DNA of 64,000 nt from Balanoglossus misakiensis (lineage: Eukaryota; Hemichordata). This document shows positions 12,152 to 26,670 of the stretch, one piece after another (position 1 is the first letter of the stretch; every line of letters starts with the position of its first letter). A model generated the notes under the pieces. That model searched no databases, was not told the DNA's origin, and saw only the letters and a program-made list of their open reading frames with translations. The translations under genes were made by a program, and so were the position numbers. Where the stretch lies: positions 10,106,001-10,170,000 of the forward strand of contig CM082579.2 in assembly GCA_040954595.2 (NCBI GenBank), given 5' to 3'.

Positions 12152-15100
12152 CTGAAAAAAGGAAAGATTTATGCATATCAGTATTTCCACTTTATCAAAC
12201 TAAGAATCCCACTCAAAAGGTGTCAACAAATAACCAACAAAACAAATTAACAATCAACATATAATTGTGTATAAAATTAATGCAAACTTTTCTTTAATGG
12301 TCAAAGTAAAATTGACAAAGTTAAAAACTGCTAATGACAGATTTTCACATTCTGATGGAGCTGTCACCACCAGAACTGTGTCTTCATCAAGTTCATGACA
12401 GTCCTGTATAAATGCAATGTTCAATATTTGATAAATGTCATATTTTTTAATGACATTCACAGACAGATGGCACAGTCTTTGAGATTGGCTCCCAACACTT
12501 CATGAAGCCAAAGTAACTAAAGATGTATAATGTCCACTACCTTGGGTAGCAGGTAATTTTCTTTGATACACAGAGAATTCTCAGCTCCTTTGTTGTCTTG
12601 GCTCCAACTCGCCTGTACCTGTAGCACATTCTCACTCCCATGCATGGGTCTCTCTGTAACGTATCAGACAACAGCATAGTAGTAGAAAAGAGAATTAGTC
12701 TAGTCATATTTACAGCATCATTGAAAATGCAGCTTTCCATCAAAAGAGCCGCCAGCACAGAGACATTAACAACAGTGTGTATTGCACATAAAATTGCCAT
12801 AACATAAATGGAATTATGAAAACATAATGACTAGGATTATGTCGATCCGATATTCACTGCATTTTAATTCATTTATTTATTCGATCATCTAACAGGCAAT
12901 TGCTCAAATAATATGGGTAAGAAATTTTGTCAGCCATGCTCTGTTTGCAGGGGCTGTTCAGCTTATTTCACCATTACAGTTTATTAGACATCTTAAATGT
13001 TATACATTTCATATAAAGTACAAAAAATAACTTAATTCCCTACCCTATTATTAGTGTTAAAACATTTAATGTTGACCACATGACATAGCTTTTCAGCCTA
13101 TCACTATCACTTTGCGAAGTCATGCAACAGGTGCATAAGGGTTGCAGCCTATGAAATTACACCTCATAAAATGTGTAGGTCACCCCAGAAATGAAGTTGA
13201 CGACAGCTGCGACATTAACAGCACTTACCAACATCTCCTTTGCAGAGGACTTCAAATAATGCGTAGTTCTTAGATGAATCCAGGTTATTGTTGGAAATGG
13301 CTTTGTGAAGGAACTGATCAGCTGTTGCATCAGGTGATACCTGAAAGGCCATGCATGAAAGAGTATGGATTGAATCTGATTGGTTCAGATGTGTCAGGCG
13401 CCGCTTGAAAGGAAATGCAAGGGACAGTGTTGTCAAATTTGATGTTATTTCGTTATTCTTTTCCGTGCAACAACTATACTACACATTCTTGTTCTACTTG
13501 CTAACACTTGTATACATGCAAAATATTAGCAAGTCAACCAACTACATGTATGTATACATGTAAAGTAAAATGTTTCAGTTGACAAGACTAAAACTCAATA
13601 GCCAACAAAGCTAGTTATCTGTACATACATAGGCTGTGATGACAAGCTGAATAAGTGTTGTGAATACACAGAACTACAACAAATGTTAAAAATATTATCA
13701 ACAGTTGCCATTACTGTCACATTAGGATTTTAGTACGCCTATATACAAATACAACCACCAGAAAAAAGTATATGTACTCACCCTGACATTTAGTTCTGTA
13801 CCTTCAAACATGGCCCCGATCAGAAAGCCAGTAGTTTGCTTTTGATGCTGTTGACAAAAGAAACACAAAGGAGAAAACATCAATAAAATGTTTAAGTTAC
13901 TATTTATTAATAAATGAAATATTTCCTAAAACATTTGCAAAATATTTGATTCTCAACTAATATAAGAGAAGTTGCTAAGTTAAACCCAGGGATGTTGGCT
14001 GGAGTGAAAGAGTCTTCGTACGACGAAATGTTATTTTATTTCTGTAACAGAAAGACAACGTTATCTCACCCCTGTTAAAATTTCAAATTTCTTCCACCAC
14101 TCAGCTATATTCTGTTCCACTTGTTTTTGATATGCTGCATCTTCTTCACTGATATCAAACAACCAATTGTAGTATGTAATGATATCTCCTATGACAGCAA
14201 TCTCCGAATTCGCATCCCCAAAGCCACTTGCATTGGCAGTCTGAGACATAATATGACATGAAATGAAATTAAAACTATGGTCAATTAGCACCACTGGTGT
14301 GTACCAAACTCTCCAAGCTACACATGTTAGGCAGGTCCCAAGTCTTTCATGGTTCATTAAAGGGCCACTATCTGTGACGCGATACTTCTGGCTATTTTGT
14401 CAATATTTTTGTTTTGTGTATCAATCACATTTTCAAGTTCTCCTCCCTTTTGTATAGACAGGTTTGATTACACAATTTACACTAAATAATGTGAACTTAC
14501 AGTGGCACTAGACATTAGCGTTGGTCCCCACACAGCTGCCAGATTTCCTATCACCATTTTATTCTCACTGCTGTTTTCAGATACTCTGAAAAAAAGTGTT
14601 CCAAAACGTATTGCGACTTTCTGTGTATTTTCAATGCACAACTCGGCAAGGTCTGTCATGTCAATCTACAGCTTGGTGTAAATCTTGATGTTTTCAATGA
14701 ACATGCAAGTCCCACACACTACAAAATGGCAAAGGCAGAGCAAAAAATAACTCATAAAATACTCACTGGTGAACACATTAGATCAAGGTACGTGTAATTG
14801 AAAATAAGAAGTTAGACAAGGGTAAAGACTCTATCTACCTTATTAAATGTCCAATGAGTTTCTTCAAAGTTTCCCTGTTGATTGGAGGCAGTTGATCCAA
14901 ATAGTACTTGTACCACCTTAGCTTACCATTGTGATCATCATATCCTGAACATTAACAAAAAATCTACATATTGGTATATCTCCCAATCAAACATCACTTT
15001 GATTGCGTTATATCTATGCAATAAAATCTGACCAATCTCTAAAAGCTAAGAACGCAAATGCTGACCAAACTCTGTAAACTTGTCGGCGTGCAACGAGTTT

Positions 15101-18100
15101 ATTTCCTCAAGTACTTTTTCATCTCAGGTCTCATCTAACCCATAGCCAATTTACGTGAAAATTCTCTTTGACACAATAAAATTTTTCCATTTAACATGTA
15201 CAGTCCTGATAGACAGAAATCTGGCTAAACTGCTCCAGACTTTCTATAGATATTGTTCGACAGGGAGCAAGCTAAAGCCTTCCAATATCCCATTCATTTA
15301 AAAATCAACTGACCAGCTATTTCAATCCACTTGGGATACAGCGCTTTGGTCAACAATGGATCCGGCAAATTCCTGAAAAATCTCTTCAATGCATTGGCTA
15401 CTTCATGGACTGGGTACTCATCCAAGTTCACTGCTCTGGCATTTGTGCTGAAGTCCTCCAGTAACTTTTTCACTTTGGAGTCTACTCCAGCCCGTCTGTA
15501 AATGCCTTCTTCACTGATGCCTGCAATGGGAACAATTTATTATTACTTACAACATTACCACCTATCAGTTTTATTAAGCAACATCTTTGTATGTACATAG
15601 AAGCCAATGGTATAACATGTTACTAAGTACACTCATTGTAAGTAACACTTAAAGTGAAAGACAAAACAAAGAAGCATTGCCACATGAAAAATTAGTTGCT
15701 GACCGAAAATTAAAAACATTTTTCATTCTCTTTTCTTTCTTTCTTTAAAAAAATTGTAACAATTTCATTGGGTTCTTGTGAACTTATTTTGAAGACTTTC
15801 CAAATGACTTTACAATATATACATGTCTTTTCAAACACTGACTTTGACATGAACTACCATTCGAAATTAGGGAGAACGCTTTGTGGGCTAATACACTTGG
15901 CCAGTATAGAATTAAAGTGCTGAAGTGCTTGAAGCACAAATATTCTGGGTACATGTGGTGGGTACATCATGAATTAGTGTGTAGTGCTCATGGAAATGAT
16001 CAAGGATGATTAAAATCCTGGGGAAAATATGCTGTGATTCATCTATCAGTGCTTGTACACTTGCTGCAATCTCATATTCCTCCAAGCTCAGCTAAAATGA
16101 AAAACTCACCATGTACGGCGATGTAATCAATGCACATTGAAACTAGAATTGGTACATTCTCTGCTGTTAACTGCTGTTCATGTAGATTTCTACCACTTTT
16201 CTGTAGAATGAAAAGTTAAAAACTTATTAGAAACTGCGAGGGTTGGACATTGAATGGTGAAAAGTCTATTACAGCAATTCTGTATCCTGGTTCTGTCAAT
16301 GTTTCTTTTATGCCAATGTTTTATTTCACGGAATTGTCTTTGTGCGTATTACTTACCATTGACGCAGCTTTGATGGCAGCAAACCATTCCTCATTCTCCT
16401 GTTTTGTGTCACTATGGAAATACAATGTCCTGTGAATACAGAAAGAGTAATAAGGGCATGTCGGGTTTTAAACACAGAGTCTGATATGAGCTAGTTTTCA
16501 TTTATTTCTTGCCTGCCACACACATGACGAGGTGCATAAAATAAAAGCATTTGCAAAATGCTAGAAGTTTACAGTTGTCTTGCAGAAGAATTTGATGAAA
16601 CTTTGTGAGTAGTGGGTACTAAAGTGAACTCAGGAAACTGAGAAAATTGTCTGGTTTGCAGGAGTTTGTTTTTTGCAGGTTTCTCAAGTGTAGGTCTGGA
16701 AAGGTGTTGAGAATAGACAGGCTTTTCTTGTGGAAGAAATGCAGAGTATGATGAGTGGATCAACTCCATGAAACAGACTTTGATCAGCCGATAAAACTCA
16801 CCTGCCCGGCATTACAACAGCACTGACATTACTTGCTCCCTCTGCTGTCATTTCACTTGTGACCTCAGTTTGGGCAGCTGCAATGTGGTGACACGAAAAA
16901 AAGGAATAATTAGTCTTTATCTTAAGAGTGAGTGAGTGAGTGAGTGAGTGAGTGAGTGAGTGAGTGAGTGAGTGAGTGAAAGGATGCATGGATGTGAGTG
17001 TGTGTAACTTATATGTTCACACATATGTGTGTACATAACACGTAACTACATGTATGTCTGTAATATGTATGCATGTATGTATGTATGTATGTATGTATGT
17101 ATGTATGTATGTATGTATGTATGAACATGTATGTATGTATGTATGTATGTATGTATGTATGTATGTATGTATGTATGTATGTATGTATGTATGTATGTAT
17201 GTACATGTATGTATGTATGTATGTACATGTATGTATGTATGTACATGTATGTATGTATGTATGTATGTATGTATGTATGTATGTATGTATTATGTATGTA
17301 TGTATGTATGTACATGTATGTATGTACATGTATGTATGTATGTATGTATGTATGTATGTATGTATGTACATGTATGTATGTATGTATGTATGTATGTATG
17401 TATGTATGTATGTATTATGTATGTATGTATGTATGTACATGTATGTATGTACATGTATGTATGTATGTATGTATGTATGTATGTATGTATGTATGTATGT
17501 ATGTATGTATGTATGTATGTATGTATGTATGTACATGTATGTATGTATGTATGTATGTATGTATGTATGTATGTATGTATTATGTATGTATGTATGTATG
17601 TACATGTATGTATGTATGTATGTATGTATGTATGTATGAATGTATGTATGTATGTATGTATGTATGTATGTATGTATGTATGTATGTATGTATGTATGTA
17701 TGTATGTATGTGCCTATGCTTGTACTCACACATGTATATACATTACATATATACATACATACATGCATACACACACGCAAGCATACATATATATGTACTT
17801 ATTATCTGAAACAAATACTCACATAGGTTTATAAGTTTCCTGAGATCCAGGGTTTCCATAGCCATAAGTACAGCAGAGAAATACATGAACCATTTTCCTT
17901 TCAGGATGAACCAGGTTTTCTGCCAATGCTGAAAACAAAACAATGGTGGAATTTGTAGTTTGAGATTTTGGTAAACTAGATGACCTTAATATGAGATTTA
18001 TGTAAATCAGATCATCTTAACTTTTTAGTCTGATTGCAATTTTTCTACACACTTATCTTTCAATGAAAACATGTGAACATCAAATTTGAAATTTAAAACA

Positions 18101-21100
18101 AAATATTAAAACCTGATGTATGCTATTGAAATTGAACACAAAAAATTGCTCATATCATTGGAATCAAACAAAATTCAACCAAACATTGCTACATTACTTA
18201 CACCAGCAGCACTTTCTTTCATGTACAGAGTTCCAGCTCTGTCAAAATTCTGTGAAAAATAAAACAACATTCTGTATTCAGTAAAACTTTAAAAGTACAG
18301 AGACTGTTTTAATATAAATAATGGACACTTTCACTTCATGTTTGATACAATACACCGTTTATGTTATTCTACATGTGGATATATAGTGAATCAACGTTCG
18401 ACCACACACAAATTCCACCCCATTACATTTCTGAAAACTAACCTCAAGATCGTCCCACACACAAGCTGGTGCTATACTCTGTAATAAGGCAAAAAATTTG
18501 CTCCATGAAATATGCTGAACATCATATGGATATGTTACACATAAGGTTGAGACAAAAGCACCATAAATGTTGTCAGTATCAGAATACAATCATTTAAAAC
18601 ATATGATTCCAATATTTTGAAAGACACCTCATTTTCTTTAGTTTCCATGACAACAAAGTATTCAAGAAATAATTCACACTACTTGACCAACCTTTGTAAT
18701 TGTTTTGATCCACTGTCTTTGGTGGATCTGTCTGTCTGCACTGAACAAGTACGTTCTGCCAGTAATGGTACCAATTTCAAAACAATAACTATGCCTGGAA
18801 GAAGAAAACCAACAGTTTGTCAAAAAACGTGTATTTCAGATGATTATAGGAATATCTAAATGAAATTGATTTTGCTACAACTAAAGGATAATGGCATGGA
18901 AAACTTTGTTGCAATCAGTCCATAAAAAACTGTGTACCCATACAATTCTAGCTGTTTGCTGACTTACCCAAGCCTGATTGCAATATTTGGGTTGGTACAT
19001 GATACACTAAGTATATCACGAGCTTCGATTGTATTTTTGGCAGCTGTTGCCTGTCAACAAAAAAATGCAAAAAACTAAAATTTGCCAAGAACCCACATGC
19101 ACACAGGGTTGGCTGTTTCTTTCTCACTTTCAACAGTAGGTGGTGCCATACTCAAATGGCCAAATATTAAACTTTCATTTTGAGGGTGTTTATTTGACAA
19201 AAGCACCTGTACATGTAAGCTATATATGTTGTTTGTATATGTAACAAAGCCTTGGGTATCAACATCCTGGTTATTCAGGCCAATTTCATGACCTTACACC
19301 CTGACTTTTTTTGGTAAGACATCAAACAACATTAAATGTTACATATAACATTCACCCTTTTGAAACAGACGAAATGTACTCAAAATGGTTAAAGGTATAC
19401 AGTCACCTATGGAAAATTAGCTATAGTTACCATGGCAAATTGAGATCTAAGAGCGCCACCATATGTTCTTTAGAACGCTCAAATACGCCATTTCAGCCAT
19501 ATATGGTCATATGTAAATTGGAAGGGACTCTATACCTTTAACTCACTCATACCAACAAAATGCCAGGATGTAAGGGTCACACACATGTAGTGGTCCTAAA
19601 AGCTACTTTTCTGGCAACCAACCAATCACAGTTGCACAGCACCGAAGACATATGAACAAATGCCCTGATTTCTGCACATCGGCAATGACATCCGCGTGGG
19701 CGTTAGATAACATACCTTGTCATCAACATAGTAAGTAAAAGCACCATTTTCGAACTTGCACCATCTCTTCTGAAATTCTGTAAAAGTGCACACAGACAGA
19801 AATCCAGAAAACTACCTGTAATACTTGTATTTGCAGAATCAGTAAAATTATTGCAAAAATGCAATTCCACAAATGCACGTTCATCAAAATGGTCATTACT
19901 GGCCCATGACAACTGAACATCTGGCCAGGAACCAATCAATGCACAGCGGTCTGATTCAACAGGTGTAAATTGTTAACATCAATCTGTTGATGCTAGGACA
20001 GATCAGAATGCATCTGTGCGCATGTGGTTCGAAGATTACAGTTTTTCCCCCATTGTTCAAAGTTACAATTCTGATGGTGAGAAAATTTTGAATGATCACA
20101 GTCCTGTCACCACATCACCACCCATATGCCAGCAATGGTATAGCGCGATTGACATTCTAAAATCAAAATGACTGACATTCACTAGCATTGCTTACCTTTC
20201 CTTGTACTGCCTGTCTTGTATAGAAACCCTGTATAGTTGAGGTCGTGAGGATCTGATTGTCCATAGCCGACCGGTGGATTTTGGGGAGGTGTGTGTTGAG
20301 TTGTAGGTTCTACTTTTTGTTCTACATTGGGACTGTCACTTGTGACGGAAGATGGAGTTGAAACTAGAAGGAAGAGGATTTATAAAAATGAAGGATTTCA
20401 ATGATCTGATGAAGGGTAGTCTATTTAGTGACACTGACTACAAGGGTAGTCCATAAAGTGGAGTTGACTACTAACAAGGCCATAATCAGAGATGAGTTTT
20501 GCTTTGTATATATCTTTTTCCCCTGTGACAAAAACTTGGAATTTTGGGGATAGTTTTCACCGCAACCTTGAAGATGTCGTCCTGTGCACAATAGGTTTCC
20601 CGATATTATTTTCATATTAAAATAACAATAGACCTGTATGATTATATCACACCAATGATACATCTTTGTGATTAAGTTATATCATGCTTTTAAATTTTAC
20701 ACTATCCATGGCAAAAAAAAGACACTTCTACAATAGGGTACTAACCTCCAGTGTTTTGGCTTAGAAATTCCTAAATTGGAGAAAAGAACACAGAAAGAAG
20801 GTTATTTTGCAGCTGCTATGGTTGAATTAGATTTATTCTCTGTGCAACTTAATACGTTTTAAAACTTTGTACAAAATCAGCCAACATCTCTAAGCAGGTT
20901 TAGTATTACCAATGATAAACCTGGTTGTAATGTTTCACAACTTGATGAATAGAAATCTTACCATGATCAGTGGTTGATTATTCTCCTTGGCAACTTCAAT
21001 AGCTGAGAATAGAATATTTGATAAAATCCAATTAAAAATCCCATACACACCAGAAGAGCATTATGAGGGGAATACACTGGATATGTTAGAAATCAGCCAA

Positions 21101-24100
21101 AACTTGTCTGTGGTTATTCAAATTCCATAATTTTTGTCTGCTTGAAGTTCATCTGATGTTTCTTTTATAAATTACTGCATTATTAAGACTAAATCAGCAC
21201 TGAGGCTCTTATATGTAAATTGGTTATCAGTATGGTACAATGTTGGCCTGAATAGTTGTTTATTTTTACAATATATTAAAATTGAAACTGAAGTATACAT
21301 GTACATTCATTTATATGTATTCCCTTGTCTGTTACAACATTTACAAATCTTTCACTGTCTGTTACAAAAGCAGCTGAGCAAAGTGACTCCCCAAGTATGC
21401 ATTTATTCAGCAGTGATACACAATACTATCAGTATAAGACAATAAATATTGTTGCAAATTACCATAGTACAGGATAATCTAAGAGAGGCTATTCCAAACG
21501 AATTTGGGTATACATGTATTGTGCAAGACACCATAAGTCATGAAGGCAAAAGATGTACATGTATGTATACTCCTTACCTGTTACACCTGTTTCATTTGAA
21601 TTTGGCTGTAAATGGTAAAATAAAAGATAAAAAAATTATCATTCAAAGTTTAAGGACAGTTGATGCAAGTTTGATAAAAAATATCAATACAAAAAATGCT
21701 GTCATGACAGCCCTTGTGATAGGGGGCCATCGGCAACTGTCGGTGTAAAGGTAATATTTTGTAACTTAAAAGTGACATTTATGAGAGGGAACCTGGTATT
21801 TAATAACCAAGTCTCATTGATGGTACATGCTTCTGTATTGTGTTACTCAGAATGGAAAGGGAGAGATGTCTACAATATATTGTGTGTACAAAGTTTTAAA
21901 TCAAAGCTTTAACACATGCCAAGGTCACCAGTCTGCCAGAAGTTAATTGTTTCAAATGAGCAAATATGGAACAAACTACATGTACTGTATTATGAAAATC
22001 ATTTAGGGAATAATGTACACCCCAAAGACCCATAATGGAGTACAATATGTGCTTGAGTCCATTATGGGTCTTTGGGGTGTACATTATATGAGGTTATTAC
22101 GAAAATACCGCAAAGTATGCACGAGGACATTAGCGCTGAGTATCGCCCGACGCGTAGCGGAGGGCGATGCGCTGCGCTAATGTCCGAGTGCATACTTTGC
22201 GGTATTTTCGTAATAACCTTATTATTATACATCTTACATCTCCGTTAGTTCTTGTGTTGCATGTTACTTGGCTTTCAAAACGCCCAAAATGCCGATACAA
22301 TCGATCGAAAACCGCTCAGTTGACTCAGTGAGCAGCCATCTTTCTTTTTTGTTTACGTGTGCGCACGTGCGTTGGAATGCGGGCGCCTTGAAACCGTTCG
22401 CATAACAGCGCATACCTGTACACGGTGAGTTTGGGGCGCCTTGAAACTAAGGCTTATTTAACGCGCGTTCCGTACGTACCGTTCCGTACGGCTTTTTATT
22501 GCACGCCAAAATCTATTGTTCTCGGCACTAGATGTATAATAATTCTTATTATTTTATAGTTTTGTCAATGCCAGTGAATTTGCAGACTTCAAAATGTAAT
22601 AATGTACAGCTATGATGTCACAAAATTCACTGGTATTGATAAAGCTATAATACAATAAAGAATATTGTATCATTGCTTCAGGCAGAAAAAACTAGTTGGC
22701 TGTTTTCCTGGCAAATGGCTGATTCATCTACCATGTATGTCAATGACATGACATCATGTACACAACATATTAAATGTGCTGTGCACTTCCTGGTTCTCAG
22801 AGGTCACTTGTAAGCATAGAATATCAACATTCTTTAAATATCACTGATTCATATGCATGTGAGCTATATACCATAACTATGGAAATAGCATTGAGTAATT
22901 TCCACTCTCAAAACCTTGGAAAATCACTTTATTGTAAAGTGATTTACTTAATACATAGTAATAGTTTTCAGCTTGACATTTTTAACGGTCACAACATTCA
23001 TATTTATAATTATACTAAACTTGTTAATTTCATGGTTGTCCATTTCAATACACATCTATGTTGTGTATATGTATATATGCACTTAAGAGACCTTTGAGAA
23101 AGAAAGGGATGGGAGAGACAGAGAGACAAACAGAGAGTGATGGAGAGACAGACAGAGACAGCAGACATACAGATGCAGACGGAGAAAGACAGGCAGACAA
23201 ATGAAGAGAGAGAATAAAGATATGAAAACTTACATCAGCTCCTGAGAATACCATATGTGCCACATCTAAGAGACAGTCATCGGATGTTGCCGCTGCGATC
23301 AACGCCTGAATAGTGGAGCGGAAAACCCAAAACTGAAATTAGCTTTCACTTCTTGTCGCGACTGTCAAAACTTAAGATGGCCAAATGTCAACCTACTACT
23401 GAGCAAGTCAACCATGGTACAATATCAAGTTGGATTCGACAGAAAGCTGTCAAAGACACAGTGATGAGGCTGACATGCTGTGTTTAATGGGTGACACATG
23501 CCATAGCTGTTCAGTTGGGCTGGTGTGTATCCTGTTGGTTGGTGACCTAGTTTCCTCTTTTAACGACACAAAAGGGTCGGAGTTCAGTCCCGCACAGATT
23601 TGGTGACCAAGTCCCACACACCACAGACACATGGCACTCTTACATATCATTTTTCAGCTGTTATATTTATGCCAATACATATATGTAAGGGTTATGTTTG
23701 TTGAAATAAACTACAGAGGTGTCAAGAATATAGGAAGTTTTACATAGCACAAATGGAATTATTCATAACAATGATGTTTTTTAAAATTATTAATTGCAAC
23801 TGATCCACTTATGTATCTGAGATTTGGCCATGACCAAGGAATATTCCAACCAAGATTTTTCGATGCAAAAGAGTCTTGGACAGGCAAATACAAGAAACAG
23901 TAATCTGGATTTGAAAATAACAGTTTTACCTCTTGTCAAAAGATAATTATTTGTCATATGTGACAGTCTTGATTTTAATACCACTCATTTGCTTGTGACA
24001 TTAAAGAAAAGAGACCAACAAATATAGCTGTTTACCATATATATAGATGTACTATTTATTTTATCTATTACTTTTTTAGCTTTGTAGATGTTTTTTAGTG

Positions 24101-26624
24101 TAATTGCCAGTTTTTGAAACTAATTACTATGGACGGTTGTGTCTGAAATAAAGATTAATGATAATAATAGCATGCAACTAGACTATCTCAAGATCAATTT
24201 ACTGCTGAAATTCGTATGTAACAAAATATATACAGTCTGAGTTAGTGATTCAGATTTGAAGGAAGAGGTCTGTGGCTTTGGCAGACTACTTGTTGGAGAA
24301 ACTTCAAGCTAACATGTCATATATATTTTTTTCATGAATATTTATCAGCTCTGAGATGACCTTTCAACTTTGAGCAACTGACTGAACCTGCATGGTTTGG
24401 GAACAAAAGTAATTGATACACTTTGACCTGTGGCGACCCTGTGCGTCTAAATGAGAGAAAAATTATCGTTGTTGGGTTGGTGTTTGCATGGCAAATACAT
24501 TAGCCATTTCTGATCTTTGTGGCTATAAATGAAAATTTGGGAAGCATCATGTTAACAGAACAAAGAAATGTTCTTGGATTGCAATGAGCTGTATTATGGT
24601 TTTAAGGGTAAACCAGCACTCCACAATGAAAATAACCATCAATGAACAGTTTGAGGTTCAAGCAAAGGTTTGTATGAATGAGACACAACATTGGCTAAAC
24701 CATGAAGTGTTCGCACCACTGTTGGGTCAGTATTATAAATGAAACTAAAGGGCATGGAAGTGAGGTAACAGGAAGACCTTCCTCTACAGTTCATCACAGA
24801 GCATATTATTTCATGTATTAACTTCCTTAAACATGTAATATTTACACTAAAACAGGCAGTTTTTTGTGTAATAGTTTTCACATGCTGAAATAACCACAGA
24901 TGTATAGTCAAGTGATTGTGCAGGAGAAATTTTGTGTCAGTAGAATTTTTCAGGATTGTTTTAATATTACTTGGGATTATTTCTTATTTATACAGCACAG
25001 AATATGGTCTGTCAGAATTAAAAGATTATGATTCATGGCTGGAGTGAGTTTCTGACCTATTGCCTCGACTGTATAATTTCTACTGTATGAAGTGAATATT
25101 GCAGATTTTAATAAAACACAACATCAATAATACAGGAACATTTTTCTTTGCAACATTGCAACAGCAAGCCATGTCAGACTGGGTGGGTGGGTGGGGGGGG
25201 GGGCATTTTTGGCAATGGGCCAGTCTCGATGAATGTAAAGCTATTTTTGGCTCCAAAACATAATTTTTATGTCTTTCACTTGTTTCGTGCCTCCCTTGGC
25301 TGTGAAATTGTATTCTTAGTTTTTATAGTCAGACTGATTGACCTCACATGCACATGCTGTCTCTATACACCCATACGCCATTGTTATCAAAACTCCATTG
25401 TTTATGGTCTAAATCAAAACTTCAATATTTACCTCATTCAGAGCATCAAATCCATCTCTCATAAGAATACCATGAGGCTTGAAAAGTTGCTTCTGCCGGT
25501 ACTTTTTCTCGATGTAAATTCTCCGATGGTCCCTGGATTTTAATAACGAAGCACAATACAGCAATTGTGTAGTTCAGACTCAGTCAGGATCTGTACATAT
25601 CTATTCTTATCAAACATTATTTTAAGGGTCAGTTAATGATTACAGGTGCTTGAAACATTTCTCTTTACCCATTTATTGACATTTCATTTATCATAGCAGG
25701 CAACACTATGCCTATAGGACTCAACATAAATGCACACACACAACAATAATGGGATGACAAGTACAGGGAACTAACTAACAGCCATTTCAACAGTATGGCT
25801 ATAATTGTGGTCTATGATTGAATATTACTCAGTTACCAGTGACCTGCATGACTGCAAAATTTTAACAGGGTGGCTAATCTGCCTAATTTATGCATAAATT
25901 GTTGAAATAATACTGAAATTTCATACCATGATTAAAGTATCGCCAAGCCCTCCCTATTACTACCCTTGAGGTAGTGGCACCATGTGCATACATTTAAGTA
26001 CCAGACAGCTACCACGCACTATGCATGTATACTGAATAACAATAGTCTATAACATCACTTACTTCTCGGCTGTGGGTTTGATCTTGAATTCCGAACTGTT
26101 TGGTTTTCCTTCCCAAATTGAATTAAAATTTGAGTTTCCAATTTTCAGTAAAAGCTATAAGATATAAATGCAAACAAATGTCAGAACTTCAGTCAAATTT
26201 TACTCAAGAAAAAAAAAATTAATTCAGACATAATAAGGAATCGGGATACATGTATGGAGCGCCAAATAATTTTCATTACTTCAGCTAAATGGAATATTTG
26301 CAATAGGATTTCACATACCTGTTGCACAGTCTGGGCAAGGTCATCCATCCTCAGAGATCTGACCTTAGATATTTCTACACCTAAACCACGATGGTGCCCT
26401 ATACATAGCAAAATACAAAAAAATATGTTTCAGGTTCAACCAGTAAATTCTCATTACAATTTATACTCTCACTTTAATTAACTCCATGGTTTATATTTCG
26501 TTTTGCTGAACATAGTTTTCTAAAACAATGCATGCAAACATTTATGTCCTAGAGTAACATTCATACTCTTTTGTCGTGTGTTTAAACATGTCCTGATAAT
26601 GACTCCTGCCTGGACAATGAGAGT

Positions 26625-26670
<46 letters not shown>

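Noticed and set aside
12254-12367. Extension of the ARAP exon ending at 12368
   Set aside because: Reading on stays open, but later donors are poor (GTTTTT, GTCAAT); the extension would add residues between RA and PH5 without family support. Kept as an alternative only.
17009-17834. Several long open frames on both strands encoding Met-Tyr-Val-Cys or Tyr-Ile-His-Thr repeats
   Set aside because: They are translations of the ATGT microsatellite inside an ARAP intron.
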